NCBI RefSeq assembly: GCF_945859825.1
Contig: NZ_CAMAPC010000002.1
Location: 62,001 to 126,000, forward strand
Source: Pseudoalteromonas holothuriae
GTDB taxonomy: Bacteria; Pseudomonadota; Gammaproteobacteria; Enterobacterales; Alteromonadaceae
DNA length: 64,000 bases
Reading direction: 5' to 3'
The stretch's first letter is position 1. Every line of letters starts with the position of its first letter. The notes under the pieces are model-generated. The model was not told where the DNA came from, did not search any database, and saw only the letters and a list, made by a program, of their open reading frames with translations. Of this stretch, positions 43,663 through 54,386 are shown in pieces. The position numbers and the translations under genes were made by a program.

Positions 43663-46647
43663 GTGGCCAATCGCCGACCCCCTTCGCGTTTAGGTATACA
43701 CTCGCTCAGTGTTAAACTATCTGTACTTATTTCAGCAGTATGTGTGATCGCGGGCATTTTTGCAGCTGCATTAATGCTAAAATCAGAAGAAAGGCAGCTT
43801 GTTCAAGAAGAGTATGAGCAGCTTAAACATGTTAGTCGCCAAGTAGTTAAACGTTTTAATCAGTATTTAGATCATAAATCTAACCTCGCTGAGCAAGCGA
43901 ATACGACTGTTGCAAAAGAGTTACTGTATCAAACAAATAATATATCTAACGTGCTACCTGTTGATATTAGTTTTAAACAAGGTGTATTCCAAAGTACCGC
44001 TAGCAATGGCCTATCTGCTGCACAGCTTAAAGGTGTTGAACTGACCACTGAGCAGCAACACCTTTTTTCTCAATCAGAATCGTTATGGAACGTGTTAGCC
44101 CCCGTGCTTTTGCAGGATTTTTTTAATTTTTACGTTAGCATGAGTACTGATTTTGTACGTGTATCGCCGCCTAATGCCTTGATAAACAATGACGATAAAC
44201 AGTTAGAATTTAATTCTCACTTTTTGCCCATGCTTCGAGAGGAGTTAAACCCTACTAGGGAAGGGCTTTGGTCAGACGTGCATTTCGATAAAGTGTGGAA
44301 TAAGTGGGTGATTAGTATTTTAGTGCCACTCTATTATAAAGATGAGTATGTTGGTTTTACAGGTTCAGATATTGAACTTAAACATATGTTATCTCAACTT
44401 TTCTTATCAGATGATCATCAGAATTTCGCGATTGTTAATACACAAGGAAAGGTAATAGCTGCACCTAGCATGAGTAAAACGAGTGTACAAAATCATGATA
44501 CGAATATGCCTTTAGCACTTTTTCCTGAACTGGATAAAGTATTCCAGCCTGTTGTTGAAGCCAAGTTGTTTGAATATCAGGGTGAGTTTCAGCGTGAAGG
44601 ACAAGCGCATATTATTAACATTGTTAAACTCAAACAGTTAGGTTGGTATTTAGGTGTTTATAAAAAACGGGATTCAAGTTTAACCACTATTGAAGCGTTG
44701 AAAATAAAGTTTTTTGGATTATTTATTTTATATGCCGCGTTTGTTGCATTGTTACTCCATCAGGTCTTATATCAACTTGTTTTAAGTCGCATTAATGCAC
44801 TTGTTGGAGCTGTTAGTGGTTTTGGAAAAGGCTTGTGGGAAACACCTAACTTACCAACGAGTAATGATGAAATAGGGCTACTTAACGATGCGGTAAATAA
44901 AATGAGTAGTGAAATTAAAGTACTCGTTAGTGGTTTAAACCAGCGAATTGCAGAAAAAGAAAAAGCAGAAAAACAAGCAAATCGACTATCTAAAGCGGTG
45001 TCTTTTTCTGGCACTGCAGTGGCAATTACCAATGGTAAGTTTGAAATAGATTATGTAAACCCAAAAATGGTCGAAATGACAGGGTTTACTCCAGAGCACT
45101 TTATTGGTCAGTCGCTGCTCAATATTATCTCATCCGATATGGCTATTTTGGTTGATGATATTGACATAGACCTAAGAAGTCGAAATTACTGGAGGGGTGA
45201 TACAATACTTGCAGGTTCTGGCGTTGCCCCAATTTGGGTGAGCTTGAGTATTTCTCCTATTCGTGAAGTAGATGGCACTATTTCAAGCTATGTTGCTTCA
45301 GCTCAAGATATTTCTTTTGTCAAAGAAAGCCAACGGAAAATGGAAGAGTTAGCGTACTTTGATGCATTAACGGGTTTAGCGAATAGAGCGTACTTTAGAA
45401 TGCAACTGCGAAAGTCGATGGCTTTAGCGGGGCGAGGTCATTACGCCTTTGCGCTGTTTTATTTCGATTTAGATGAATTTAAACGGATCAACGATACTTT
45501 AGGCCATGATGCCGGGGATAGGTTGCTGGTTGAAGTGGCTGAGAGGCTTAAAAACCGATTGCGAGCAGAAGATACCATCGCTCGCCTTGGTGGGGATGAA
45601 TTTGCGGTGTTACTCAGTGGGATTGATAATCGTGATAACGCGATGGATGTCGCACATACAATTCAGCGTACAATTAATAAGCCAATTAAACTTGGTAATA
45701 ATGAGGTGATTGTGAGTGCCAGTATTGGGATTACTATGGCACCTTTTGATAGCCAAGAAGAAGAACAATTGCTAAAGCATGCAGATTTAGCAATGTATGA
45801 AGCAAAAGCGAAAGGGCGTAATACTTTCCATTTTTATTCTCAGGAATTAGATGCCGCTGCGAACGAGCGGTTATATATTGAGAATGAGTTACGTATTGCG
45901 ATTAAAGAACGGCAATTTAGACTACACTATCAGCCCCAAGTTAATAGTAAAACTTTGGAGGTAATAGGTTATGAAGCTTTAATCCGTTGGTATCATCCTG
46001 AGCAAGGCTTTATTCCACCAGATAAATTTATTCATATTGCAGAGGCCACGGGTTTAATTGTTGAGTTGGGTGCGTGGGTACTTGAAGAAGCGTGTGGTTT
46101 TTCAACTCAGTTACAAGCAATGGGTAAAGCAGGTAATATGTCGATTAACCTCTCTGCTCGTCAGTTTAAAGATGAACGTTTAATAAGCACTTTATCGGAA
46201 GTGTTTAAACGTACTAACATGCCACCGCATTTGCTGCATCTTGAGTTAACAGAAAGTATGTTAATGGGTAATGTAGAAGCTGCAATTGCACAACTCCATG
46301 AGATTAAAAAATTGGGTGTGGCTTTATCGATTGATGACTTTGGTACAGGCTATTCTTCCTTGAGCTACTTGAAGCGCTTTCCTGTGGACATGTTAAAAGT
46401 CGATCGTTCTTTTGTTAAAGATATTCCTGAGGACCAAAATGATATGGAGATCACGGCTGCAATAATTGCTATGGCACAGAAGCTGCAATTGCAAGTTGTT
46501 GCTGAAGGTGTTGAAACAAAAGAGCAAGTTGAATTTTTACAAAAAAATAACTGTTTTATTGTACAAGGCTACTTTTATAGCCCTCCAATTGCAGGTTCTG
46601 AGGTTGCCGCATTTTGTGAACGGCTAAAGCTAAAACAGCTTAGTTAA
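43663..46647 (+). CDS. Membrane-bound GGDEF/EAL protein (c-di-GMP turnover) with Cache-like sensor and PAS
   Basis: A 994-residue protein with a GTG start behind AAGGG. Order: TM helix (about 18-40), large periplasmic Cache-like sensor (40-345), second TM (about 348-368), HAMP-like linker, PAS (about 445-560), GGDEF (active-site motif LGGDEF, GGDEF at 643-647) and EAL (YEALIRW, EAL at 771-773; later ELTESMLMGN, DDFGTGYSSLSYLKRFPVD and AEGVE). Both catalytic motifs look intact, so it may synthesise and degrade c-di-GMP. The periplasmic ligand is unknown. Confidence 0.94.
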   Translation: MANRRPPSRLGIHSLSVKLSVLISAVCVIAGIFAAALMLKSEERQLVQEEYEQLKHVSRQVVKRFNQYLDHKSNLAEQANTTVAKELLYQTNNISNVLPVDISFKQGVFQSTASNGLSAAQLKGVELTTEQQHLFSQSESLWNVLAPVLLQDFFNFYVSMSTDFVRVSPPNALINNDDKQLEFNSHFLPMLREELNPTREGLWSDVHFDKVWNKWVISILVPLYYKDEYVGFTGSDIELKHMLSQLFLSDDHQNFAIVNTQGKVIAAPSMSKTSVQNHDTNMPLALFPELDKVFQPVVEAKLFEYQGEFQREGQAHIINIVKLKQLGWYLGVYKKRDSSLTTIEALKIKFFGLFILYAAFVALLLHQVLYQLVLSRINALVGAVSGFGKGLWETPNLPTSNDEIGLLNDAVNKMSSEIKVLVSGLNQRIAEKEKAEKQANRLSKAVSFSGTAVAITNGKFEIDYVNPKMVEMTGFTPEHFIGQSLLNIISSDMAILVDDIDIDLRSRNYWRGDTILAGSGVAPIWVSLSISPIREVDGTISSYVASAQDISFVKESQRKMEELAYFDALTGLANRAYFRMQLRKSMALAGRGHYAFALFYFDLDEFKRINDTLGHDAGDRLLVEVAERLKNRLRAEDTIARLGGDEFAVLLSGIDNRDNAMDVAHTIQRTINKPIKLGNNEVIVSASIGITMAPFDSQEEEQLLKHADLAMYEAKAKGRNTFHFYSQELDAAANERLYIENELRIAIKERQFRLHYQPQVNSKTLEVIGYEALIRWYHPEQGFIPPDKFIHIAEATGLIVELGAWVLEEACGFSTQLQAMGKAGNMSINLSARQFKDERLISTLSEVFKRTNMPPHLLHLELTESMLMGNVEAAIAQLHEIKKLGVALSIDDFGTGYSSLSYLKRFPVDMLKVDRSFVKDIPEDQNDMEITAAIIAMAQKLQLQVVAEGVETKEQVEFLQKNNCFIVQGYFYSPPIAGSEVAAFCERLKLKQLS

Positions 46648-46758
46648 GTCTTTATTTATGATATTAAGTTGTGATTAGCTGGTGTGTTGGTGTCTCTGTG
46701 CTTTTATTCGCAACTGCAATCGCATAAAATGCACCGCTATTGTGAAAAGAGGTAAAGA

Positions 46759-47550
46759 GTGACTATGCGTGTTGCATTAGGTATTGAGTATAATGGTGCA
46801 AATTATAGTGGTTGGCAACGACAATCACATGTGAATAGTATTCAACAAGAGTTAGAAACGGCGTTGTCACGGATATGCAATCATCGTGTGGATATTGTGT
46901 GTGCAGGACGCACCGATGCAGGTGTACACGCGACAGGCCAAGTTGTACATTTTGATACTCATGCTCAGCGAGATATGAGTGCTTTTACCCTTGGGCTTAA
47001 TTCGCAATTACCAGATGACATTGCTATTCGCTATGCGGTGCAAGTTGATGATGAATTTCATGCACGCTTTAGCGCCACGGCAAGACGCTATCGTTACGTA
47101 ATTTATAATCACCCATATCGACCAGGAATTTTACGCAGTGGCGTGACGCACTATCACCATCAGTTGGACGAAAAACTGATGCAAGCCGCTTGTCCGGCCA
47201 TGTTAGGTGAGCAAGATTTTACTTCTTTTAGAGCGGTTCACTGCCAGTCTAATACACCTTTTCGCAACATTCACCACTTAGATGTTCAAAGAGTTGGCAA
47301 GTATGTGGTGATAGATATCAAAGCTAATGCGTTTTTGCACCATATGGTAAGAAATATTACTGGGTGTTTAATTGATATTGGTATTGGTAAAGAATCACCT
47401 GATTGGATGGCGCATTTATTGACCATCAAAGACCGTACTCAGGCCAGTGCTACGGCTAAACCAAATGGCTTATATTTGGTTGATGTGGATTATCCTGATA
47501 AGTGGCAAATTCCTTCAACGCCACTAGGACCATTGTTTTTACCGGAATAA
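46759..47550 (+). CDS. truA: tRNA pseudouridine synthase TruA
   Basis: A 263-residue enzyme making pseudouridine at tRNA positions 38-40. The catalytic Asp53 lies in [18 protein letters not shown]. The N-terminus reads [18 protein letters not shown] and the C-terminal half has [15 protein letters not shown] and [11 protein letters not shown]. The GTG at 46759 has AGAGG at good spacing; the ATG two codons later is an alternative. It begins the truA-accD-folC-dedD-cvpA-purF block. Confidence 0.96.
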   Translation: MTMRVALGIEYNGANYSGWQRQSHVNSIQQELETALSRICNHRVDIVCAGRTDAGVHATGQVVHFDTHAQRDMSAFTLGLNSQLPDDIAIRYAVQVDDEFHARFSATARRYRYVIYNHPYRPGILRSGVTHYHHQLDEKLMQAACPAMLGEQDFTSFRAVHCQSNTPFRNIHHLDVQRVGKYVVIDIKANAFLHHMVRNITGCLIDIGIGKESPDWMAHLLTIKDRTQASATAKPNGLYLVDVDYPDKWQIPSTPLGPLFLPE

Positions 47551-47558
47551 TCATTCAA

Positions 47559-47626
47559 ATTAGTTGCTAAAGAGCTAGAATATATTGGACTACTAAGACC
47601 AGTTTTTTATATCTCTGGCAACTAAT
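47559..47626. repeat. 9-bp inverted repeat flanking a short segment between truA and accD
   Basis: ATTAGTTGC (47559-47567) and GCAACTAAT (47618-47626) are perfect inverted copies with a 50-base centre containing a TTTTTT run. It may be a folded leader or a weak terminator; no function is assigned. Confidence 0.35.
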
Positions 47627-47702
47627 TCATGTTTTAATTAATAAAATTTGTCTGTACAGACACAGACATTGCGACACAGAATTAGCAATAAGAGAGTTGC
47701 CA

Positions 47703-48578
47703 ATGAGTTGGTTAGAAAAAATCTTACCTAAGACGACTAAATCGACAGGTAAAAAAGAGATCCCTGAAGGTGTTTGGGCAAAATGTGCCGATTGTGATTC
47801 TATTTTATACAAAGCTGAATTAGAAAAGTCTCTAAACGTATGTCCTAAATGCGATCATCATATGCGTTTGAGTGCTAGAAAACGTTTGGAGCTATTTTTG
47901 GATGATGCTGAACGTCAGGAATTGGGGGCGCATCATGAGCCAAAAGACATTCTGAAGTTCAAAGATTCAAAAAAATACTCAGACCGTATTAGCGCGGCCC
48001 AAAAAGTCAGTGGTGAAAAAGACGCGCTGGTTGCCATGAAGGGTCGCCTTAAAGGCATGCCTGTGGCAGCTGTATCATTTGAGTTTGCTTTTATGGGTGG
48101 CTCAATGGCATCGGTTGTTGGTGCGCGCTTTGTTGATGCGGTAGATGAATGTTTAAAGCATGATATGCCATTAATCTGCTTTTCATCGTCAGGTGGAGCA
48201 CGCATGCAAGAGGCATTGATGTCATTAATGCAAATGGCAAAAACCAGTGCTGCACTGGCTAAAATGTCAGAGCGTGGACTGCCATTTATCTCAGTATTAA
48301 CAGACCCAACAATGGGAGGTGTTTCAGCCTCTTTAGCGATGCTTGGAGATATCAACGTTGCTGAACCAAAGGCGCTTATTGGTTTTGCAGGGCCTCGTGT
48401 TATTGAGCAAACAGTACGTGAAACACTTCCTGAAGGGTTCCAACGTAGTGAGTTCTTACTAGAGCATGGTGCAATTGATATGATTGTCGACCGCCGCGAA
48501 ATGCGTGACACATTGGCTCGCATTTTGGCAAAGTTTATGGACTTGCCTTCTACTGAACAAGAGCATAGAGTAGCGTAA
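47703..48578 (+). CDS. accD: Acetyl-CoA carboxylase carboxyltransferase subunit beta
   Basis: The ATG at 47703 ([14 protein letters not shown]) follows AGAGAG; a TTG two codons upstream is unlikely. The 291-residue protein has the N-terminal zinc ribbon ([26 protein letters not shown], four cysteines) and the crotonase-type carboxyltransferase core ([39 protein letters not shown]). With AccA it transfers CO2 from biotin to acetyl-CoA for fatty acid synthesis. Confidence 0.97.
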   Translation: MSWLEKILPKTTKSTGKKEIPEGVWAKCADCDSILYKAELEKSLNVCPKCDHHMRLSARKRLELFLDDAERQELGAHHEPKDILKFKDSKKYSDRISAAQKVSGEKDALVAMKGRLKGMPVAAVSFEFAFMGGSMASVVGARFVDAVDECLKHDMPLICFSSSGGARMQEALMSLMQMAKTSAALAKMSERGLPFISVLTDPTMGGVSASLAMLGDINVAEPKALIGFAGPRVIEQTVRETLPEGFQRSEFLLEHGAIDMIVDRREMRDTLARILAKFMDLPSTEQEHRVA

Positions 48579-48603
48579 ATTTCTTTAGTTAAGCTACTAT
48601 TTG

Positions 48604-49854
48604 ATGACAGTTCATACTCCAAGCCAATCATCAAGCCTTGATGATTGGCTTTGTTATATTGAGGGTGTTCACCCTTCAACCATCGAAATGGGACTCGAAC
48701 GTGTAAAACGCGTTGCTGAGCAAACCCAGATACTCAATACATCAAGCAAGATTATTTTAATCGGTGGCACGAACGGTAAAGGCACAACAGCTCGTTGTTT
48801 AGAATCCATTTTACTGGCCCAAGGTTACCGTGTTGGCACTTACGCTTCTCCTCATTTAATACACTATAACGAGCGTGTTCGTATCAATGGCAAAGCGTTA
48901 AGTGACCAAGATCATATCGATGCATTTTATATGCTGGATACAGGCAGAGGCGATACGCAACTGACATTTTTTGAGTATGGTACATTGGGCGCGCTTGCAA
49001 TATTTAAGCGCTATAACGTTGATTTTATACTTTTAGAAGTGGGTTTAGGCGGGCGTTTTGATGCCACAAACATTGTGACCCCTTATGCGAGTGTGATCAC
49101 CACTATTGACTTAGACCATAAAGAGTACCTTGGTGATACTAGGGAACTTGTTGGTTACGATAAAGCTGGTATTTTTAGGCCTAACACCGTTGCAATTGTT
49201 GGTGATTTAGATATACCTCACACAGTCACTGACTACGGTCAAGCAATTAACGCAGACATGGTGCTGGCTAATCGTGATTTTAACCATTCAGTTACGCTTG
49301 AGGGTTTTAAATGGCAGTATCAAAACTACCATTATGAATTTGCCACGCCAACTATCCCGATTCAAAATGTTTCAACAGCGCTAACACTACTTGCTAAACT
49401 GGCTTTACTACCAGCGCAAGAGGTGATTACTTCATGCTTAGCTTCACTTACCGTAGAAGGGCGTTTTCAATGCTTGAGTGACACGCCTAAAGTATATACC
49501 GATGTGGCGCATAATCCTGAATCAGCGCGCTATTTACGACAAAAAATGATTCAGCTAAAGTCACAAGGGTTTAAAATTCATGTATTAATCGCTATGCTTG
49601 CAGATAAAGATAAAGCAAGTGTGATCAACGAAGTATCTGGCGTGGTTGATATTTGGTCATGTGCTTCTTTGCAAGGTCCAAGGGCTGAACAGGCAGAGAA
49701 CTTGCGTGCTTTATTACCCTTACAAGCAACATGCTACAGTGATATTAGTTCAGCGCTAGATAATATTGTTCCGATGCAGCCAAGTGATACTGCACTTATT
49801 ATATTTGGCTCGTTTGTTACAGTGGCTCAAGCCATTGAGTATTGGCAAAAATAA
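48604..49854 (+). CDS. folC: Bifunctional folylpolyglutamate synthase/dihydrofolate synthase
   Basis: The protein, 416 residues from the ATG at 48604, has the Mur-ligase fold: ATP loop GGTNGKGTTARCLESIL, SPHLIHYNERVRING, LEVGLGGRFDATNIV and DVAHNPESARYLR. It adds glutamate to dihydropteroate and folates. It lies 25 bases after accD, matching the E. coli accD-folC-dedD order. Confidence 0.95.
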   Translation: MTVHTPSQSSSLDDWLCYIEGVHPSTIEMGLERVKRVAEQTQILNTSSKIILIGGTNGKGTTARCLESILLAQGYRVGTYASPHLIHYNERVRINGKALSDQDHIDAFYMLDTGRGDTQLTFFEYGTLGALAIFKRYNVDFILLEVGLGGRFDATNIVTPYASVITTIDLDHKEYLGDTRELVGYDKAGIFRPNTVAIVGDLDIPHTVTDYGQAINADMVLANRDFNHSVTLEGFKWQYQNYHYEFATPTIPIQNVSTALTLLAKLALLPAQEVITSCLASLTVEGRFQCLSDTPKVYTDVAHNPESARYLRQKMIQLKSQGFKIHVLIAMLADKDKASVINEVSGVVDIWSCASLQGPRAEQAENLRALLPLQATCYSDISSALDNIVPMQPSDTALIIFGSFVTVAQAIEYWQK

Positions 49855-49872
49855 AAAATAGAGAGTAGTAAC

Positions 49873-50511
49873 GTGGACTCAGGATTTATAAACCGTTTAG
49901 TGGGCACTAGTATTGTTGTTGTAGCCGCCATCATTTTTATTCCAAATATTCTTGATGGTGAAAAAGTGCACTTCAAAGAAGGCTTCAAAGCAATTCCTGA
50001 GCGTCCTGAGTTCGCAACCGTAGACTTACAAGCTGTTATTGATGAACGTGCAGCTCAAGCGCCGCAGGTGCAAGGTGCACCGATTGAAGATATTGCATCT
50101 GATGATCACAAGTTTGTTGCCGCAAGTACTGATGACGATATTACCGTTGAATCCCAAGAAGCGCCAACACAGAGTGATAAACCTAAAATTGAACAAAAAT
50201 CAACGCCTAAGCAGGTTGCTATATCAGCGTCAGAACCTAAACGCGAGCCTAGTTCTAACTTAACAAGTATGGCCTATGTGATTCAACTAGGCAGCTTTTC
50301 TCACAAACCAAACGTTGATGCGTTAGTCGCCAAACTCAAGAAAAATGGTTTTAAAGCATTTACACGACCAGTTAAAACACCTAACGGTACACTCACTAAA
50401 GTGTTTGTAGGGCCTGATTTAAATAAGGCAAAACTCGAAGCTAAGTTACCAAAATTAAAGACATTAACTAAACTTAATGTGCGTTTGACACAATTTGAAA
50501 TTGTAAAATGA
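49873..50511 (+). CDS. dedD: SPOR domain cell-division protein DedD
   Basis: A 212-residue protein starting at GTG. It has a single N-terminal transmembrane helix (about 7-25: LVGTSIVVVAAIIFIPNIL), a low-complexity periplasmic linker rich in E, Q, S and K, and a C-terminal SPOR domain (about 133-210: MAYVIQLGSFSHKPNVDALVAKLKKNGFKAFT) that binds denuded septal peptidoglycan. Position between folC and cvpA supports the name. Confidence 0.92.
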   Translation: MDSGFINRLVGTSIVVVAAIIFIPNILDGEKVHFKEGFKAIPERPEFATVDLQAVIDERAAQAPQVQGAPIEDIASDDHKFVAASTDDDITVESQEAPTQSDKPKIEQKSTPKQVAISASEPKREPSSNLTSMAYVIQLGSFSHKPNVDALVAKLKKNGFKAFTRPVKTPNGTLTKVFVGPDLNKAKLEAKLPKLKTLTKLNVRLTQFEIVK

Positions 50512-50572
50512 TCTGGTAATTACCCTGCAGCTCTTATAGAATGCGCCCCAAATTAACGACTTATTGGTTTAT

Positions 50573-51067
50573 ATGATCTGGGTTGATTACACCATTGCCG
50601 GTATCGTCGGATTATCGACTTTATTTGGATTAATTCGTGGCTTTGTAAAAGAAGCGATGTCATTAGCCGTTTGGATTGGCGCCTTTTTCATCTCCAGCTT
50701 GTTTTACCAATATTTAGCAACCTTCCTAACTCCCATTTCAGAACCCCTTTTAAGAAATGCCGCCGCAATTGCCATATTATTTTTTGCGACGTTACTGTTG
50801 GGTGGATTTGTTAACTATATTTTAGGTGAGATTGTGCAACGCACAGGCTTAACCGGCACAGACAGGATCTTTGGATTAGTGTTTGGTGCTTTAAGAGGCG
50901 TGTTGGTCGTGAGCGCCTTATTGTTTTTTCTGGATGCATTCACCAATGCGCCAAATACGCAGTGGTGGCCAGCATCTACTTTGATCCCTGAATTTGGCTT
51001 TGTAATAGAGTGGTTTTTCTCCTATCTAGAGCATAACTCCAGCTTTTTAAATTCAGTAAACCGTTAA
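50573..51067 (+). CDS. cvpA: CvpA family membrane protein
   Basis: From the ATG at 50573 ([23 protein letters not shown]) the product has 164 residues and four hydrophobic segments, with the family sequence [17 protein letters not shown] near the N-terminus. Homologues affect colicin V production and envelope robustness. It lies 17 bases before purF, the usual operon. Confidence 0.93.
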   Translation: MIWVDYTIAGIVGLSTLFGLIRGFVKEAMSLAVWIGAFFISSLFYQYLATFLTPISEPLLRNAAAIAILFFATLLLGGFVNYILGEIVQRTGLTGTDRIFGLVFGALRGVLVVSALLFFLDAFTNAPNTQWWPASTLIPEFGFVIEWFFSYLEHNSSFLNSVNR

Positions 51068-51084
51068 TCGGCGAGGAAAATTTA

Positions 51085-52608
51085 ATGTGTGGTATCGTTG
51101 GGATAGTCGGAAAGTCTCCTGTTAATCAGGCGATCTATGATGGCTTAACTGTTTTGCAGCACCGTGGTCAAGATGCGGCAGGTATAATTACCATTGACAA
51201 CAATACGTTTAGCTTACGTAAAGCAAATGGCTTAGTAAAAGATGTGTTTCATACACGTCATATGAAGCGGCTACAAGGCAGCATTGGTATCGGTCATGTA
51301 CGTTACCCAACTGCAGGATCTTCAAGCTCAGCTGAAGCGCAGCCTTTTTATGTAAACTCACCTTTTGGAATTGCGCTTGCGCATAACGGTAATTTAACCA
51401 ATGCTGAGGCACTAAAAGAGCGGTTATTTACTCAGGCTCGTCGTCATGTTAACACCACGTCGGACTCAGAAATTCTTTTGAATATTCTTGCTCACGAATT
51501 GGGCAAGACACAAAAGATGAAGCTGGATGCGCAAGATATGTTTGCAGCTATCAGTGAAGTCAATAGTCAAGTTATTGGTGGTTATGCAAGCATTGCGATG
51601 ATCATTGGTCATGGTGTTTTGGCATTTAGAGACCCAAGTGGTATACGCCCCTTAGTTTTTGGTAAGCGTGAAACCGCGCAAGGTACTGAGTACATGTTTG
51701 CTTCTGAAAGTGTGGCGCTGAAAATTGATGGTTATGATTTTGTCCGAGATGTAGCGCCGGGTGAAGCGATTTATGTTAACGAAGCTGGAGAATTCTACTC
51801 ACAATCTTGTGCTGAAAAAACCAGTCATTCACCCTGTATTTTTGAGTTTGTATATTTTGCACGTCCGGATTCTGTTATGGATAAAATGTCGGTGTATGCA
51901 ACTCGTATGAACATGGGTACTAAGTTAGGTGAAAAAATAGCTAAAGATTGGTCAGATAAAGAGATAGATGTGGTAATACCTATCCCTGAAACATCTTGTG
52001 ATATTGCTTTAGAAATAGCTTCAATATTAGATTTGCCATACCGTCAAGGCTTTGTTAAAAACCGTTATATTGGCCGCACTTTCATTATGCCTGGTCAGGA
52101 AATGCGTAAAAAGTCGGTGCGTCGTAAGTTAAATGCAATTGACAGTGAATTTAAAGGGAAAAATGTACTATTAGTCGACGACTCAATTGTACGTGGTACT
52201 ACCTCAGCGCAAATCGTTGAGATGGCTCGTGACGCTGGTGCTAAGAACGTTTACTTTGCGTCTGCTGCGCCTGAAGTACGATTCCCTAATGTGTATGGCA
52301 TTGATATGCCATCTGCAGCGGAATTGATAGCCCATGGTCGTGAGGTTGAAGATATCAATGCAAGTATAGGTGCTGATGGTTTAATCTATCAATCGCTACC
52401 AGATTTAATTGCAGCGGTACGTGAAGAGAATCCTGAGATAACCAGTTTTGAAACATCCGTATTTGATGGTCAATACATTACTGGGGATATTGATCAGAAC
52501 TATTTGAATCGTGTTGATGCGATGCGCAATGACTCAGCAAAATCAACCCGTGAAAAAGCGATGTCTTCTAGTTTAGAGTTACATAATCAGGAAACTGGTG
52601 AAGAGTAA
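51085..52608 (+). CDS. purF: Amidophosphoribosyltransferase PurF
   Basis: A 507-residue enzyme committing PRPP to purine synthesis. The glutaminase nucleophile Cys2 is in [37 protein letters not shown] and [14 protein letters not shown] follow. The phosphoribosyltransferase domain has the PRPP loop [29 protein letters not shown] precedes the ATG. No clear PurR operator was found before cvpA. Confidence 0.98.
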   Translation: MCGIVGIVGKSPVNQAIYDGLTVLQHRGQDAAGIITIDNNTFSLRKANGLVKDVFHTRHMKRLQGSIGIGHVRYPTAGSSSSAEAQPFYVNSPFGIALAHNGNLTNAEALKERLFTQARRHVNTTSDSEILLNILAHELGKTQKMKLDAQDMFAAISEVNSQVIGGYASIAMIIGHGVLAFRDPSGIRPLVFGKRETAQGTEYMFASESVALKIDGYDFVRDVAPGEAIYVNEAGEFYSQSCAEKTSHSPCIFEFVYFARPDSVMDKMSVYATRMNMGTKLGEKIAKDWSDKEIDVVIPIPETSCDIALEIASILDLPYRQGFVKNRYIGRTFIMPGQEMRKKSVRRKLNAIDSEFKGKNVLLVDDSIVRGTTSAQIVEMARDAGAKNVYFASAAPEVRFPNVYGIDMPSAAELIAHGREVEDINASIGADGLIYQSLPDLIAAVREENPEITSFETSVFDGQYITGDIDQNYLNRVDAMRNDSAKSTREKAMSSSLELHNQETGEE

Positions 52609-52621
52609 CCCTCTAGAAAAT

Positions 52622-52650
52622 AAAAAAGGAGCGTTAAACGCTCCTTTTTT
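52622..52650 (+). terminator. Rho-independent terminator of the cvpA-purF unit
   Basis: AAAAAAGGAGCG pairs with CGCTCCTTTTTT across a TTAAA loop, 14 bases after the purF stop. Because the stem ends in A and T runs, it can act on both strands and may also stop the converging YIP1-family gene. Confidence 0.93.
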
Positions 52651-52681
52651 GTATCTCATTTTTGTAAAGTGATGCGTATCG

Positions 52682-53281
52682 TTAACTAAAAGTTGGGCTA
52701 ATAATGCCGTTGGTCCATAAAATGGCAGTAGCCGCAAGAATGATCACCAATAGAATAAGGCCACAAGTAACTACAGAGCTTGCGTAAATAAAACCTCGCT
52801 CTTCTGGAATATGCATGAGTATAGGTACTCCGGTATATAGCAAATAGACAGAGTAAGCTAATGCCACCAAGCCAACACTGACCACAAACCAAAGCTCCGG
52901 GTAGAATGCTGAAAACGCCGACATAAACATGGGTGTTGCGGTGTAAGCCGACAGCTCAATTGTTTGTGTAAAAGTAGGTTTAGCGCCAAATGTGACAGCC
53001 ATCCAATGAGATAAGTAAGATAACGCAAAAATTCCTAAAATCAATGCGCTGTACATAGCAGCCGCAATGAGTAGTGCGCTTTCATGGGTAAGATATACCG
53101 CTTCTCCTACACCAATTCTCCAACCTAGATGCACTGAAGAGTAATAACCCATAATACTCGGAATAAGTGCAATTAAAGCGATGTGGGATAGACTATATCT
53201 CATGCTTTCATGACGGTTATCGATGGTTTGCCACTCTTCGAGTGGATGAGCATATAAGCCCCATAAGTGGTTTAAAATCAT
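52682..53281 (-). CDS. YIP1 family membrane protein
   Basis: A 199-residue protein with five hydrophobic segments and the YIP1/DUF1282-like layout: N-terminal amphipathic HLWGLYAHPLEEWQTIDN followed by helices including ALIALIPSIMGYYSS and SALILGIFALSYLSHWMAVTFGAKPTFTQTIELSAYTATPMF. The function in bacteria is unknown. It converges on purF and is transcribed alone. Confidence 0.8.
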   Translation of the reverse strand: MILNHLWGLYAHPLEEWQTIDNRHESMRYSLSHIALIALIPSIMGYYSSVHLGWRIGVGEAVYLTHESALLIAAAMYSALILGIFALSYLSHWMAVTFGAKPTFTQTIELSAYTATPMFMSAFSAFYPELWFVVSVGLVALAYSVYLLYTGVPILMHIPEERGFIYASSVVTCGLILLVIILAATAILWTNGIISPTFS

Positions 53282-53632
53282 AATCTGCCTCTTTAATATT
53301 TTGAGTTATTTTTATACAGCGTCTGTTTAGTTATGAGAGACGGGCCGATTTTTGTCAAGAATACGTTAAACTTTTGTCTAATTGAAACATTCAGAACCTA
53401 GCAAAGTTTACCTCTCGTACAATACTAACGACTAATGAAGTTATTTAGGTGTTAATCGCTGGCTGTGAATAGGTTCTGTGTAATTTGTCAATAAATCAAC
53501 TGTACCTATTACCACTTCATTTACAAATATTTACACCGAGACTATTTCTTAATTGTTAATAATGTATTTGAGAAGTATTATCCAGCTCGCCTAATTTTAG
53601 GAAATATAAAAATAATGAGCACTGGAGTAACT
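53282..53632. promoter_or_regulatory. Divergent intergenic region with a candidate promoter for the DUF2846 lipoprotein
   Basis: TTGTTA (53553-53558) and TATTAT (53576-53581) are 17 bases apart, pointing to transcription starting about 45 bases before the lipoprotein ATG. No gene is visible; the YIP1 gene promoter should lie in the left half. Confidence 0.5.
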
Positions 53633-54097
53633 ATGTTCAAAAAATCACTATTATTTGTAGCTGCTGTTACATTGTTCGCGGGATGTTCGTCAGTTCCACT
53701 TGAGCCAAAAGAGTTGTCGGAACAGGCAAAGCAGTTTTCAGCACCTTCTGATGGTATGGCTGGGTTATATATTTATAGAGACTCAATGCTTGGAGCCGCT
53801 CTCAAAAAAGACGTTTGGGTGGATGGTAAATGTGTTGGGGAAACAGCACCAAAAGTCTTCTTCTATACTGAGGTAGAGGGAAATAAAGAACACGCAATAG
53901 CAACAGAATCTGAGTTTTCTGCAAATGAACTGAAGCTAGAGACACAAACGGGTAAGCATTATTTTGTTGAACAGTATATTAAGTTAGGTGCTTTCGTTGG
54001 TGGTGCTAATGTAGAAGTGGTTAGCGAAGAAGAAGGTAAAAAAGCGGTTTCAGCCTTAAAACTGGCCAAACAAGGCAAATGCAATAGCCAATTATAA
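53633..54097 (+). CDS. DUF2846-type lipoprotein
   Basis: The ATG at 53633 (MFKKSLLFVAAV) has GGAG 7 bases upstream, unlike the ATG six codons earlier. The 154-residue protein has a lipoprotein signal with lipobox LFAGC. A DUF2846-like beta domain follows: GLYIYRDSMLGAALKKDVWVDGKCVGET, TGKHYFVEQYIKLGAFVGGANVEVVSEEEGKKAV. The cellular role is unknown; it is probably anchored in the outer membrane. Confidence 0.82.
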   Translation: MFKKSLLFVAAVTLFAGCSSVPLEPKELSEQAKQFSAPSDGMAGLYIYRDSMLGAALKKDVWVDGKCVGETAPKVFFYTEVEGNKEHAIATESEFSANELKLETQTGKHYFVEQYIKLGAFVGGANVEVVSEEEGKKAVSALKLAKQGKCNSQL

Positions 54098-54117
54098 TGC
54101 TTTAACTGGTTTGTAAC

Positions 54118-54149
54118 ATGGTATCTAAATAGAGATATTTGGATACCAT
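54118..54149. terminator. Long hairpin, probable bidirectional terminator
   Basis: ATGGTATC (54118-54125) and GATACCAT (54142-54149) form the base, and AAATA/TATTT extend it inward after one mismatch, with a GAGA loop. It lies 20 bases after the lipoprotein stop and faces the phzF remnant on the other side. Confidence 0.65.
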
Positions 54150-54193
54150 TTGGTTTAGGCTTAAATTAGAGATTTATGCCACCCTTAAAAAAG

Positions 54194-54386
54194 TTAAGCC
54201 TCAATTACTCCCTCTAGGTACTTCACTGCATACCCACTTATTAACACGCGTTCGCTTTCAATCTTGCAGTACAATACTCCACCACGTTTTGACTCTTGAT
54301 AAGCGACAAGGCTATTTTTACCAAGTTGCTGCGCCCAGTAAGGAGCAAGGCCTGTATGAATAGAGCCCATTACCGGGTCTTCATCG
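54194..54386 (-). pseudogene. 3' remnant of a second phzF-like gene
   Basis: On the minus strand an open frame of about 64 codons ends at TAA 54194 and matches the C-terminus of the intact PhzF-like protein at 57804-58595. Shared stretches include SIHTGLAPYWAQQLGK, SKRGGVLYC and ERVLISGYAVKYLEG. About 21 of 178 bases differ, mostly silently, and the two stop codons align. Homology ends abruptly at 54386, exactly after CCGGGTCTTCATCG. The upstream three quarters of the gene are absent. Confidence 0.85.

Noticed and set aside
47933..48679. Long minus-strand frame opposite accD
   Set aside because: It runs antisense to the conserved carboxyltransferase core and has no recognisable protein features.
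50512..50572. PurR operator upstream of cvpA-purF
   Set aside because: No sequence resembling the PurR palindrome was found in the interval.
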